A DNA stretch of 64,000 nt, taken from Algoriphagus faecimaris. GTDB lineage: Bacteria > Bacteroidota > Bacteroidia > Cytophagales > Cyclobacteriaceae. The position numbers and the translations under genes are program-made. The DNA is taken from NCBI RefSeq assembly GCF_900101705.1, contig NZ_FNAC01000012.1, positions 53,259-117,258 of the forward strand, written 5' to 3'. Below, piece after piece: positions 18,697 through 27,841 of the stretch. Within the stretch, counting starts at the first letter, position 1; every line of letters begins with the position of its first letter. The notes under the pieces are model-generated. The model worked only from the letters and a program-made list of their open reading frames with translations, was not told where the DNA came from and made no database searches.

Positions 18697-19644
18697 ATGG
18701 GAAAGCCATCAGTTACCGTCATTTGTATAGCCTACAATCATGGGGATTGGATAGAAGAAGCGCTAGAAAGTGTAGCAATGCAGGATTATTATCAGAAAGA
18801 GCTCATTATTGTCGATAATGGAAGCTCCGATAATACGCGAGAGAAAATCAAGACCTGGTTGCAGGGATTTACAGGTTTGTTTCCAATAAAGACTGTTTTT
18901 AAGGATAAGGAACAAGCGTATTGCTCGCTTTTTAATGAGGTATTGTTCTCCACTGAGACGGATTACATAGTAGACTTGGCGGGTGATGATGTACTGTACC
19001 CCGATCATTTAAGTTTGTCTATTAAGCAGTTGGAGATGGATAGGTCAGCAGCTTTTGTGTTTTCTGACGCCTATATTTTGGATGAAAAAGGCAATATCAA
19101 AACCTTTTATAAGCGAAATGGCTTTGGGGAGTTGTTAGAGGAAGTGGAGCTTGGGATCATCTATCAAACCCTTCTTCAAAGAAGCTACATCTGTGCAGCA
19201 ACCCTAGTTTTTAATGCTCGGCTTCTCAAAGAGGAGGGAGGATATGATTCTAGTTTGTTTTATGAAGACTTTGATATTCAGCTCAGGCTGACTAGAAAAT
19301 ATCCCGTTTTGTTTTCCGATCACATCGGTATTCTCAAACGGCAACATGGCCGTTCTATGTCTGCAGGTCAATATCAAAGTCATCACTCTAATATGCTGCC
19401 AAGTACGGTATTAGTTTGTCAAAAGGCTCATAAAATGAATTTGACTTCAGAGGAAAATAAAGCACTGGGTGAGCGGGTGATGTTTGAGCTGAAGCATGCC
19501 CTGTGGTCTGCTAATTTTTCCTCCGCCTCTTCACTGGTTGAACTGGGTGAAAAAATCGGAATAAAGAAACCTTTATTTGGGCTGTATAAATTATGGGCAA
19601 AAATGCGATGGGATATTTCTTGGGTCTATGAGAGCGCCACTTAG
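18697..19644 (+). CDS. Family 2 glycosyltransferase
   Basis: A 315-residue GT-A enzyme. The ATG at 18697 is preferred over an in-frame TTG six bases earlier. The opening SVTVICIAYNHGDWI, then VDNGSSDNT at 39-47 and the metal-binding DD at 97-98 (GDDVLYP) are the standard GT2 blocks. A later YEDFDIQLRL segment likely holds the catalytic base region. It has no membrane helix, so it works at the cytosolic face on lipid-linked or nucleotide-sugar substrates. It is tightly linked to the acyltransferase-like gene and its end overlaps the convergent M16 gene by 4 bases. Confidence 0.88.
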   Translation: MGKPSVTVICIAYNHGDWIEEALESVAMQDYYQKELIIVDNGSSDNTREKIKTWLQGFTGLFPIKTVFKDKEQAYCSLFNEVLFSTETDYIVDLAGDDVLYPDHLSLSIKQLEMDRSAAFVFSDAYILDEKGNIKTFYKRNGFGELLEEVELGIIYQTLLQRSYICAATLVFNARLLKEEGGYDSSLFYEDFDIQLRLTRKYPVLFSDHIGILKRQHGRSMSAGQYQSHHSNMLPSTVLVCQKAHKMNLTSEENKALGERVMFELKHALWSANFSSASSLVELGEKIGIKKPLFGLYKLWAKMRWDISWVYESAT

Positions 19645-20909
19645 CCCACGATCACTTCGATCAAAGGGCTGTTTTTAAAATATTTTTCTCCAGTCTTCAT
19701 TACCTCATCTGCTGTGAAGCGCTTGAGAAATTCTAATTTTTCTGCATAAAAGCTCAACTCTAAATCAGAATGATAAACTGCCCTGAACCGATCCATCAGA
19801 TCAAAGGCCGAGCTAAATCTTCCTAGCATTTGTCCAATTTGATAATTTCTTACCGTTTCTAACTCATCCATTTCAAGTGGTTCATGGATCAAACGGTCGA
19901 TCTCATGATGGATCTCATGGATGACGTTTCTGTGATGAGCTTTTTGAACGTCTGCACTAATCACCCAATAATTAGAATTCCCAATCTCGGCCAAGCCTGA
20001 ATAAATCCCGTAGGTATGGCCTTTGTCCTCTCTGATATTTTTGATAAGCCGAGACCCAAAGTATCCTCCGAGTATGGTATTGAATACCGTCAGTGAAATA
20101 AAATCAGGGTGGTTTTTTGGAATGGAGAAGTAACCTAGCCGGAGGCTACTCTGTACAGCGTTTTCACGCTGTTCATAGATTTGCTCTAGGCTGTTGCTTT
20201 CGGGTAAAACCACTCCTTCTAGGATGGATTTGTTGGGTACTTGATTCAAGTAGTCAAAAACATCATTTAGATTTTCTTTGGTAAAATTACCTGTGATAAA
20301 AACTTCCGTTCCTTGCCAGAGTAACTGGTCTGCATAGAAGCGGAGTTTTTCCTGGCTGATGATATCCACTTGTTGGGAGTCGATTTCAAAGCCATAAGGA
20401 TGACTGGGTCCAAACAATGCTTTTCTAAATAATTGACCGGCTCGGGCATTAGTTTTTTCCCGATCCAGTTGAATGCTTAGTTTTCGCTGAGATTTCCTTT
20501 TGATAAGCATATCCTCCGGAAAGGAAGGTGAATGAATAAGCTCTATCAAGAGGTCTAATACCGAAAAGATGTGTTTTTTGGTGCTTAAAATGGATAAGCC
20601 TTCCCTGCCGAAAGTAAGGATAGGACTGATTTCACTGGCATGAAAATCCAGAATATTGGCAATTTCAGCGGCACTTTTATGTTTGGTCCCTTCTAAAAGC
20701 ATCTGAAGTGTAAAAGAAGGAAGGAGCGTTTGCTCCAAGGGGAGTTTCTCACGTTGTCTTCTGCAAGTGATTTCTATTTTGACAGCATCTATTCCAGGTG
20801 TTGGATAGTAAAAAACGGGTATTCCATTGTCTAAGCTAAACCGCTCGGGATGGCGCAATTCAAAATCCTCCGGAACCTTAAATTCTGGAGAAAGACTTCT
20901 GTCTAACAT
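19641..20909 (-). CDS. M16-family peptidase-like protein without the zinc motif
   Basis: A 422-residue protein with the two-domain M16B architecture (N-terminal domain to about 200; C-terminal domain with the GGYFGSRLIKNIREDKG signature near 286-302). The position where active members have HxxEH reads LPSFTLQMLLEGT (about 63-75), with no His or Glu pair. It should therefore be a non-catalytic subunit, as in beta-MPP-type partners. No active M16 partner is in the window. It follows porV by 3 bases as the last gene of the pssA-porU-porV unit. No signal peptide is seen, so it is probably cytosolic. Confidence 0.85.
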   Translation of the reverse strand: MLDRSLSPEFKVPEDFELRHPERFSLDNGIPVFYYPTPGIDAVKIEITCRRQREKLPLEQTLLPSFTLQMLLEGTKHKSAAEIANILDFHASEISPILTFGREGLSILSTKKHIFSVLDLLIELIHSPSFPEDMLIKRKSQRKLSIQLDREKTNARAGQLFRKALFGPSHPYGFEIDSQQVDIISQEKLRFYADQLLWQGTEVFITGNFTKENLNDVFDYLNQVPNKSILEGVVLPESNSLEQIYEQRENAVQSSLRLGYFSIPKNHPDFISLTVFNTILGGYFGSRLIKNIREDKGHTYGIYSGLAEIGNSNYWVISADVQKAHHRNVIHEIHHEIDRLIHEPLEMDELETVRNYQIGQMLGRFSSAFDLMDRFRAVYHSDLELSFYAEKLEFLKRFTADEVMKTGEKYFKNSPLIEVIVG

Positions 20910-20912
20910 TTT

Positions 20913-22127
20913 TTAATTGGATGGAATCGTGTAAAGAAGTGAGAAACGAAGTGTTTCTGCTAAGGGATGATTTTGCGTTTGTGGTACAAGGTAAGAGAAA
21001 TCAAAACCAAGTTTTTTCAAGTCAAAACCAGCACCCATAGTAAAGTATCGCCGTCCACCTTTAGATGGATTTTCGTAAAAATAGCCTGTCCTAAGAGCAA
21101 ACTTTTCATTGTATTGGTACTCCACTCCAAAGGAAATCATCACCTCTCGAAGCTCTTCTGAAAATCCATCAGGAGCATCTGCAAAAGAACCAAACATGCC
21201 TGATATCAATGGACGGTTGGGATCTTTCCCTCTGAGTACTTCCAGATTTCCGTTTTCATCTGTGTAGAGACTCCCATTATCATTAGTTCTATACACTGGA
21301 GGAGTTGGGACAAGCAGCTTGTTGAAATCTAATGCAAATGTGATGGAATTTAATTCATTCAATTCGATGCCATAGGCCGTTCCAATTCTAAAATTAGTGG
21401 GGATGTAATCCAAATCATCTGCAGAATTGTAGGTGATTTTTGGCCCTATATTGGAAAGATTCACGCCCCAAGAGAATGTTCCTTCTTTCGATCCTGCAAT
21501 TATGGGCTTGGAGTAATATAATCCAACATCTGTGCCCACGCTTATCCCTGGTCTCCCTTCGGAACCCCCTACAGAAGAGATACTCCCTGAAAGGTTGGAA
21601 TGAATAAATCGGGCTGAAATGCCTAAGCCAAGATTAGAGGATAGTTTTCTGGAATAAGTGCCGCCAATAGCGATATCCCTAGGGTTAAACTCTCCCAGTG
21701 GATTTCCTCTACCGTCAGTTAACTGAATGTCTCCCATATTGAAGTAGCGGAGATCAAAACCAAAGGCAGAGTTGGCATCAATCTTTATGAATCCGGTCAA
21801 ATAGCTCAGTGACATGTCATTGACCAGTTTTCCCAGCCAAGGCGAGTAAGAAAGCGAAAAGCCCATATCATCATCGATGAAGGCTAGTTTACCTGCATTC
21901 CATTGGGCGGAATTGGCATCAGGAGAAGTGGCGACACCTACGTCTCCCATCCCTGAGTGTCTAGAATCGGGAGCAAAATTCAAAAAAGGAACAGCCGTAG
22001 TGATGACACGACGATTTGGATCTTGACCGGAAATGATCACAGAATTCTGGGCAAAGGTATGAAAGCCAGCCAGAGCGAAAATTGCAACTAATATGCTTAT
22101 CCGGTTTGTTTTGACCATAAATTTCAT
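20913..22127 (-). CDS. porV: T9SS outer-membrane protein PorV
   Basis: A 404-residue FadL-like barrel with a signal peptide ending at FAQN near 28. Family features are VPFLNFAPDSRHSGMGDVGVATSPDANS-like text near 47-73 (conserved in PorV/LptO), a series of beta strands, and an aromatic final strand. PorV collects T9SS substrates from the SprA translocon and hands them to PorU at the surface. The start overlaps the porU stop by 4 bases; an in-frame ATG at 22118 is an alternative. All three partners SprA, PorU and PorV are in this window. Confidence 0.93.
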   Translation of the reverse strand: MKFMVKTNRISILVAIFALAGFHTFAQNSVIISGQDPNRRVITTAVPFLNFAPDSRHSGMGDVGVATSPDANSAQWNAGKLAFIDDDMGFSLSYSPWLGKLVNDMSLSYLTGFIKIDANSAFGFDLRYFNMGDIQLTDGRGNPLGEFNPRDIAIGGTYSRKLSSNLGLGISARFIHSNLSGSISSVGGSEGRPGISVGTDVGLYYSKPIIAGSKEGTFSWGVNLSNIGPKITYNSADDLDYIPTNFRIGTAYGIELNELNSITFALDFNKLLVPTPPVYRTNDNGSLYTDENGNLEVLRGKDPNRPLISGMFGSFADAPDGFSEELREVMISFGVEYQYNEKFALRTGYFYENPSKGGRRYFTMGAGFDLKKLGFDFSYLVPQTQNHPLAETLRFSLLYTIPSN

Positions 22128-25100
22128 TCAATTACGATTTGACCGCTGGCAATATCCATGGTTTGATCCACTTCTGACTGTAGCGCTAATTTGTAAATAT
22201 AAGTTCCTTTTGCTGGATATTTGGTTTGGTTTTGCAAAAAAATCCAAGATAAATCCCCTATCACAGCTCCGGCCTCCACTAAACGAAGGGATTCACTATA
22301 TAGTATTTTTCCCTCCAAATTAAAAACCTCTAATCTCATCATAAGGTTTTCTCCAGCTCGATTATGCCTGATTTCAAAATGACTTTCTGACGAAGCAGGA
22401 TTCGGAAATGTTTTGTGCGAAAGTATCCGTAAGCGGTCCGTTCCTTCTAAGATGAATTCAAGTTCTAGGATATTTCGATTACCTGCAAGATCATAAGCTT
22501 GGATCCGAATTTGATTTTTTCCCTCTACCAAGTCCTCCAATTTTAATTTAACAATACCTTCGATAAAATCTCCTTTTTTAGCTTTAAAAAGCTGATTTAA
22601 ATTGATTTCAGGATTTGAGTTGAGTTGAAGACTGAGGATTTTTTCTGGGTCCAATCCACTTACATCTATGCCACTACTATCAAAGAAAGTGATTTCCGTT
22701 GGGATGAGCCTTGATTTAAATGTAGAGAGCGGGACGACTTCTTTGTTTTCCATAAATAGACTGATCTTTGGTCCCACATCGTCAAATGATTCGGGAATAG
22801 CCTCGCCTCCGAGTAAGGGTTTTGAACTACCTGCTGCATCCCTTTCTCTGAGGCTGTCAATTGCAAAAAAGCGCAGACTTCCTCTTTCCAAGTCAGTGGA
22901 AATCTGTGAAGGTACTCGGAGTCTTCCATGAATTTTTCCATTTTCAACTTTTGCTTCACCTTGAAAGAGTAGCGTTTTTTCTTCCGAAAATTCGATGGGG
23001 CTGCTTTCATCACCTAGCGTACGAGACGTTTTTAGCCGGTCCCAAAGTTGGACTGTCACCTCTCCATCAAAATTTTCTACACTTTGATTAGCAATGGGAT
23101 CCCAGATATCTGCTTCGTACTGAACAATTTGATTTCCAGATAGAGATTCCAATTCCATTTCTTCGGGATCGTTTAGACTAATGAGCCGAACTTCATAATT
23201 TGGAGCGGCAAGCCTCATCGAAGGATCTCCCAATAGGCTGAAATTTCGGTTGAATGGCCCATTGAGGCTTCGGTTTTTGGTCTTGAGAAAAATACTACCC
23301 AAATCCTGGAATGCTCCGTTTTCTTTCTCGAACACGGTCTGAATGAAAGCCTGATTAAGCGCAAAATTTACACTGCTGAATACAGGTCTCCCGGTGGTCA
23401 AAAGTCCAATGGCGCCTTTGTCGGGAATTGTCAAGAGTTCCTCGGCTGCAGAGCGAATGAAAGGGCTGTCATGCCGTCCAAATTCACAGGTAGCGGTGAT
23501 CCAAAGGGGTAGATGCCTTTGAGCTGGCCAATCTTGAAGATCCTCCACTCTAAAGACTTGCTCTGCTGTCAAAGTGGTTTCATTGCCATGCCCAATGTAA
23601 TTCAGAAATAGCGTACCCTTATCTAAAGTCTTTTTAAGTGCTTCTTTGGCATCGGGTGATGACTGTGAACCCTCCTCCGCAATCTGTTCAAATAAATCCA
23701 GGTAGAGTTTGTTTTGAGTAAAATCGGGGGCTTTTTCCAAGGAATATTGACTGTGTGATTCTGCATCTCTTACATGAATATTATTGTCAGCATCGTCAGC
23801 CATGAGTGTGAAATTCTTTTTCCACTGTATCCCCGAAAATCCGGATTCGTAGTCGATGATTTTCTTTACCACCACATCTGCTTCTTGGCTGGTAATGACG
23901 GGAAGCCGTCCCACACCGATTTGCAAAACTTCATCTCCTTCCCGGTCTTCCTGCCACTCTCCTTGTCCCAAGTCCAAGAGTCCGAAAAAATCATCCGAGC
24001 TAAAGGTAGTCAAAGGATTGAGGCTATTTCTGCTCGTGTAAATTGGCAATAGATTGGGTCTTCCTCCTAGTTTTCCTTTGTAATCAAAGGTTCCTTTTCC
24101 TAGGAGAAGCACATTTTTAAGCGTCTTGCCCTGATGAAAATGCCAAGCGAGAAAATTGCGAATCGCTATCAGGTCTGGATTGCCATAGCCAAACTCTTCA
24201 TAAATATTCTCCAGGGCTACCCACTCGGTGTAGATTCCTTGTGATAATTTGTGCAAGCTTAGCTTTTCGGCTGCATTGGCTAGGGACTTTGGTGATACAA
24301 TGAGGAGTTCTGGCCATGCGCTTGATTGGCGGAGGCTGGAATTTACAGGAGTTATATTCTCAATTTTTCGGATATCCTTTTCTGTAAATAGCGCGATTTT
24401 ACTAGCACTTATTTCAATGGGATTGCCAGTATGCTCAATCCGAATTGGTCGAAAAAAATCAGAAATATCCCACATGAATTGCTGAGATGAAGGATGAACT
24501 GTCGAATGATTTTGACGTAAAAAGTAGATTCCAGATGGGGGATTTACGGCCTCCACAGGCATACCGACCATCAGATAGTCTAAATAGCCCGAAGATCCAG
24601 AGCTACTGCTTTGATAGGCCAATCGCAAGGAGCTCATCGATTTTCCCTCGGGGCTGAATTCGACTTTGAAGTGTTTACTTACGCCCTTTAGCCCATAGGT
24701 CGTTTCCGGGATGGATGCTATTTCTACAGTATGAATCTGATTTTCTTTTTCAAAAATATCAAAACTTCCCCCTGAGGTCGAAGCCCCCATCAAGACCCCT
24801 TGGATTTTCCAGGGAGCGGAACTTTCCGACTGTAAGTCAAAACCAAATGACCTCGATCCCCCGGCCCTTATGGGGTCAGAATACCAAGTCCGACCTGAGT
24901 TCAGTAAATTGATTGCCTCTATTTTCAAGGCCTCCCACTTATACATCGTGGAAGCCGTGGAGGAGGAGTTGTCAGGGGTCTGTGCAGAAATTCGTGTTGG
25001 CTTTTCTTCAAATCCTATCAAATAGGAAAGTTCATCAGTAAAGTGATGATGCCTGTAAGAAAGCTCGCCTAAGGAATCTACCATCTGATTTGCTCCTTCC

Positions 25101-25381
25101 AGATAAACTAAGAGCCCTTCTTCTGTTTCTAAAGCTGGGATTTGATGGAGCGAAAAAGCTGAAGAGTCGAGTTTTTGGGGAAGTGAGCCTGGAAAACCAT
25201 AGAATGCCACATTAGAAAAATCTGAACCGCCAAGAATGGATAAATGATCTTTTGAAAATAAATATAGTCCTTTTTCCTGCACAGAGAATCTGAAATACTG
25301 ATCCTGTCCTTTTGCTTTGGAGTGAAAGAAAAGGAAAAACAAAACTCCGAGAAGGAGACGTCTGTTAGAGAATAAAATCAT
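22124..25381 (-). CDS. porU: T9SS C-terminal signal peptidase/transferase PorU
   Basis: A 1085-residue secreted protein with a signal peptide (residues 1-25), a long N-terminal region and a gingipain-like C25 peptidase domain in the middle. The catalytic His is in IGHGNE near 594 and the Cys in TATCEFGRHD near 630. The C-terminal ~90 residues resemble a T9SS sorting domain (FPNPASSES near 995, ending in GQIVIE). PorU removes the CTD of T9SS cargo and attaches the cargo to anionic LPS at the cell surface. It overlaps pssA upstream and porV downstream by 4 bases each. Confidence 0.93.
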   Translation of the reverse strand: MILFSNRRLLLGVLFFLFFHSKAKGQDQYFRFSVQEKGLYLFSKDHLSILGGSDFSNVAFYGFPGSLPQKLDSSAFSLHQIPALETEEGLLVYLEGANQMVDSLGELSYRHHHFTDELSYLIGFEEKPTRISAQTPDNSSSTASTMYKWEALKIEAINLLNSGRTWYSDPIRAGGSRSFGFDLQSESSAPWKIQGVLMGASTSGGSFDIFEKENQIHTVEIASIPETTYGLKGVSKHFKVEFSPEGKSMSSLRLAYQSSSSGSSGYLDYLMVGMPVEAVNPPSGIYFLRQNHSTVHPSSQQFMWDISDFFRPIRIEHTGNPIEISASKIALFTEKDIRKIENITPVNSSLRQSSAWPELLIVSPKSLANAAEKLSLHKLSQGIYTEWVALENIYEEFGYGNPDLIAIRNFLAWHFHQGKTLKNVLLLGKGTFDYKGKLGGRPNLLPIYTSRNSLNPLTTFSSDDFFGLLDLGQGEWQEDREGDEVLQIGVGRLPVITSQEADVVVKKIIDYESGFSGIQWKKNFTLMADDADNNIHVRDAESHSQYSLEKAPDFTQNKLYLDLFEQIAEEGSQSSPDAKEALKKTLDKGTLFLNYIGHGNETTLTAEQVFRVEDLQDWPAQRHLPLWITATCEFGRHDSPFIRSAAEELLTIPDKGAIGLLTTGRPVFSSVNFALNQAFIQTVFEKENGAFQDLGSIFLKTKNRSLNGPFNRNFSLLGDPSMRLAAPNYEVRLISLNDPEEMELESLSGNQIVQYEADIWDPIANQSVENFDGEVTVQLWDRLKTSRTLGDESSPIEFSEEKTLLFQGEAKVENGKIHGRLRVPSQISTDLERGSLRFFAIDSLRERDAAGSSKPLLGGEAIPESFDDVGPKISLFMENKEVVPLSTFKSRLIPTEITFFDSSGIDVSGLDPEKILSLQLNSNPEINLNQLFKAKKGDFIEGIVKLKLEDLVEGKNQIRIQAYDLAGNRNILELEFILEGTDRLRILSHKTFPNPASSESHFEIRHNRAGENLMMRLEVFNLEGKILYSESLRLVEAGAVIGDLSWIFLQNQTKYPAKGTYIYKLALQSEVDQTMDIASGQIVIE

Positions 25382-26070
25382 GCCTTTTTCAGGCTGTTTT
25401 CTATGAGGGAGAGTAAGATGTAAATTACTATGATCATTGGGATGCCTGCTAAGCCAAAACCCAACATGAACCCAACTCCTGCCCCAATCAGCACATACCT
25501 GAATACATTATTTCGAAGGGAAAAGTTTTTAAACTTTAATGCAATAAGAGGGAGTTCTGCCACTAAAAGATAGGAAAGGATACCTGCCAAAATTACAAAA
25601 GACCAAGGGTTCAGGAACAGTCTGCTGAGATTTACCCACTCTGCCATCAGGTAGGGCAAGGTGGATATCAACAAGGCATTGGCAGGAGTAGGAAGACCTA
25701 TAAACCGATCACCTTGTCTGGTGTCCAAATTAAACTTAGCTAGTCGCAAAGCAGAGAAAAGCGGGACAGATAAAGTAAAATAAGGCCATAATGAGTCTGG
25801 ACTGAGCTCTTGACAAAGCTTGAAGAGGACAAAGCCTGGCAATACACCAAAAGAAACCAAATCCGCCAATGAATCTAGCTGCTTCCCAAGTTCACCACTT
25901 ACCCCAAGCAATCTAGCGGCGAAGCCATCGAGGAAATCAAAAAATGCCGAAAGAATGATAAACCAAGCTGCGGCATAAAGTTCTCCATTGAGAACCCAAA
26001 TAATCCCAATCACGCCTGAGAGCAGGTTCATCAGGGTCAGTGTATTAGGTAGATGTGATTTGATTTTCAA
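25378..26070 (-). CDS. pssA: CDP-diacylglycerol--serine O-phosphatidyltransferase
   Basis: A 230-residue inner-membrane enzyme making phosphatidylserine, the precursor of phosphatidylethanolamine. The CDP-alcohol phosphotransferase motif is complete: Asp48-Gly49, Ala52-Arg53, Gly62, Asp66 and Asp70. About seven hydrophobic helices are visible. The size and HLPNTLTLMNLLSG opening match subclass II Pss enzymes. Translation is coupled to the MBL gene upstream and porU downstream by 4-base overlaps. No phosphatidylserine decarboxylase is nearby. Confidence 0.93.
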   Translation of the reverse strand: MKIKSHLPNTLTLMNLLSGVIGIIWVLNGELYAAAWFIILSAFFDFLDGFAARLLGVSGELGKQLDSLADLVSFGVLPGFVLFKLCQELSPDSLWPYFTLSVPLFSALRLAKFNLDTRQGDRFIGLPTPANALLISTLPYLMAEWVNLSRLFLNPWSFVILAGILSYLLVAELPLIALKFKNFSLRNNVFRYVLIGAGVGFMLGFGLAGIPMIIVIYILLSLIENSLKKA

Positions 26071-26720
26071 AATTTTGCGTTTTTGCCAACGAAGGGGTTA
26101 TTGTTTTTCTCAAATCCAATAGAAGTTACAGGGCCGTGTCCGGGGTAGATAATCGTGTCGTCAGGCAAGCTAAAAAGTTCGGATTTGATTTTTTCTAGTA
26201 GAAGAGCATGATCCCCACCAGGAAGATCGGTGCGCCCTATGCTAGTTCGGAAAAGCGTGTCTCCTGCGATACACACTCCGCTCTCTTTATGATAAAAAAC
26301 CACATGACCCGGCGCATGCCCGGGGACAAATCGAACCTCGAGTTTTTCATCTCCGATCTGAATATCTTGATCTGTAGAAAGGTAACCGTCAGGTTCTGTG
26401 GACTCGTACTTGTGAAAACCGTAATTAGAAGCATAGGCTTTTACGGAATTAAGTACAGCGATGTCCTTATCATGGATTAGAAGTGGAATGTCAAAAGTTC
26501 GCTTAACCCAAGCATTTCCAAGTACATGATCGATGTGACAATGGGTATTGAGAAGGAGTTGAGGGTTTAGATTCTCCGACAAGATGAAGCTCCTCAAGAC
26601 TTCTTGCTCCTCGGACTCGTAGCATCCCGGGTCGACTATGGCTGCGGCTCCGTTTTCATCATATAGGATGTAGGTGTTTTCCTGAAATGGATTGAATGTG
26701 AATAGCTTAATTTTTAACAT
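26067..26720 (-). CDS. MBL-fold metallo-hydrolase, glyoxalase II-like
   Basis: The start at 26720 gives 217 residues opening MLKIKLFTFNPFQENTYIL, the normal start for this family. A longer frame to 26861 would overlap the divergent gene and adds unlike sequence. The zinc ligands are THCHIDH (59-65), GHAPGHVVF, GDTLF and PGHGPVT. Related small proteins (YcbL type) hydrolyse thioesters such as S-lactoylglutathione, but many are uncharacterised. It is the first gene of the minus-strand unit that continues into pssA, porU, porV and the M16-like gene. Confidence 0.88.
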   Translation of the reverse strand: MLKIKLFTFNPFQENTYILYDENGAAAIVDPGCYESEEQEVLRSFILSENLNPQLLLNTHCHIDHVLGNAWVKRTFDIPLLIHDKDIAVLNSVKAYASNYGFHKYESTEPDGYLSTDQDIQIGDEKLEVRFVPGHAPGHVVFYHKESGVCIAGDTLFRTSIGRTDLPGGDHALLLEKIKSELFSLPDDTIIYPGHGPVTSIGFEKNNNPFVGKNAKF

Positions 26721-26775
26721 GGTTTTTGTCTCTGTGGAGTTAACAAAATAAGGAATAAAACCTTTTATTTGGACT

Positions 26776-27822
26776 ATGGAAACAGATTTTTTGCTCATTG
26801 GACAGGGAATTGCCGGAACTGCTCTTGCATATCGATTAAAACAGGCAGGGAAATCTATCAAGATTTTTGATCGACCTGACCAGAATCAATCCAGTAGGGT
26901 AGCTGCAGGTCTATTTAATCCCGTAACGGGAAGAAAAATGGTAAAAACCTGGAATGCGGATTCGCTTTTTCCAGAGATTATTCCTTTTTATAGAGAATTG
27001 GAAACTGTCACCCGACAAAAATTTCTCAGGGTACAACCCATTTACAGACCCTTTTTGTCCATAGAGGAACAAAACGAATGGATGGGGCACAGCGCTGATC
27101 CTGAATTTAGCCAATACCTTGAAACTATTCATCAGCAGAGTCAATCTCCATTTATCCATGACCCCTATGGAGGAGTACTTTTAAAAAACTGTGGTTGGCT
27201 GGACATCAATCCACTTCTCGACGGAATGCAGCAGTATTTTAAAGAGGATTTGATACTGGATTACTTAAACCCCTCAGATTTTGAAGAAAATGGTGGCTTT
27301 TGGGAAGTGAAAGGAATTAGGGCAAAGGCTTTGATTTTTTGTAACGGTCTGGGAGCAATGGACTCAGGTTTTTTTGATTTCTTGCCGTTTGCACCGGTCA
27401 AAGGAGAAATTCTGGAGATCAAGCAAGAGTTTTCCCCGAATTTTATCATCAATCGAGGGGTTTTTAGAGTGCATCTTGGAGGGGGAATCCATCGGGTGGG
27501 CTCTACCTACACTTGGCATGATCTCGATCAAGGCCCCACAGATAGGGCAAAAAATGAATTGACAGAGCGCTTATCAGGATTGATCAAATTGCCTATAGAG
27601 GAGTATCAAAGTCAAAAAGTAGGTATAAGACCTGCCACTAAAGATAGAAAACCATTTTTGGGAAAACATCCAAGTAAACAGGACGTTTACATATTCGATG
27701 GATTCGGCGCTAAAGGTGTGTCGTTGGTTCCTTACTACAGCAAAGTAATGGCCACTTTTCTCCTAGGATCCAACTCACTCCCCAAGGAGGTAGATATCGC
27801 AAGGTATTTTAATTATATTTAA
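26776..27822 (+). CDS. FAD-dependent oxidoreductase (DAO family)
   Basis: A 348-residue flavoprotein with an N-terminal IGQGIAGTALAY motif (8-19), the second-strand FDRPD, SSRVAAGLFNPVTGR near 39-53, and a C-terminal FDGFGAKGVSL that closes the FAD site. It resembles the DAO domain of MnmC and glycine-oxidase-like proteins but carries no methyltransferase part. The substrate is unknown. It diverges from the MBL gene across 55 bp and is followed 19 bp later by the large outer-membrane gene, so those two are probably co-transcribed. Confidence 0.83.
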   Translation: METDFLLIGQGIAGTALAYRLKQAGKSIKIFDRPDQNQSSRVAAGLFNPVTGRKMVKTWNADSLFPEIIPFYRELETVTRQKFLRVQPIYRPFLSIEEQNEWMGHSADPEFSQYLETIHQQSQSPFIHDPYGGVLLKNCGWLDINPLLDGMQQYFKEDLILDYLNPSDFEENGGFWEVKGIRAKALIFCNGLGAMDSGFFDFLPFAPVKGEILEIKQEFSPNFIINRGVFRVHLGGGIHRVGSTYTWHDLDQGPTDRAKNELTERLSGLIKLPIEEYQSQKVGIRPATKDRKPFLGKHPSKQDVYIFDGFGAKGVSLVPYYSKVMATFLLGSNSLPKEVDIARYFNYI

Positions 27823-27841
27823 CCGACTATAAGATCTTAGA

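Noticed and set aside
26721..26861. N-terminal extension of the MBL hydrolase
   Set aside because: It would overlap the divergent FAD oxidoreductase by more than 80 bases; the family starts at MLKIKLF.
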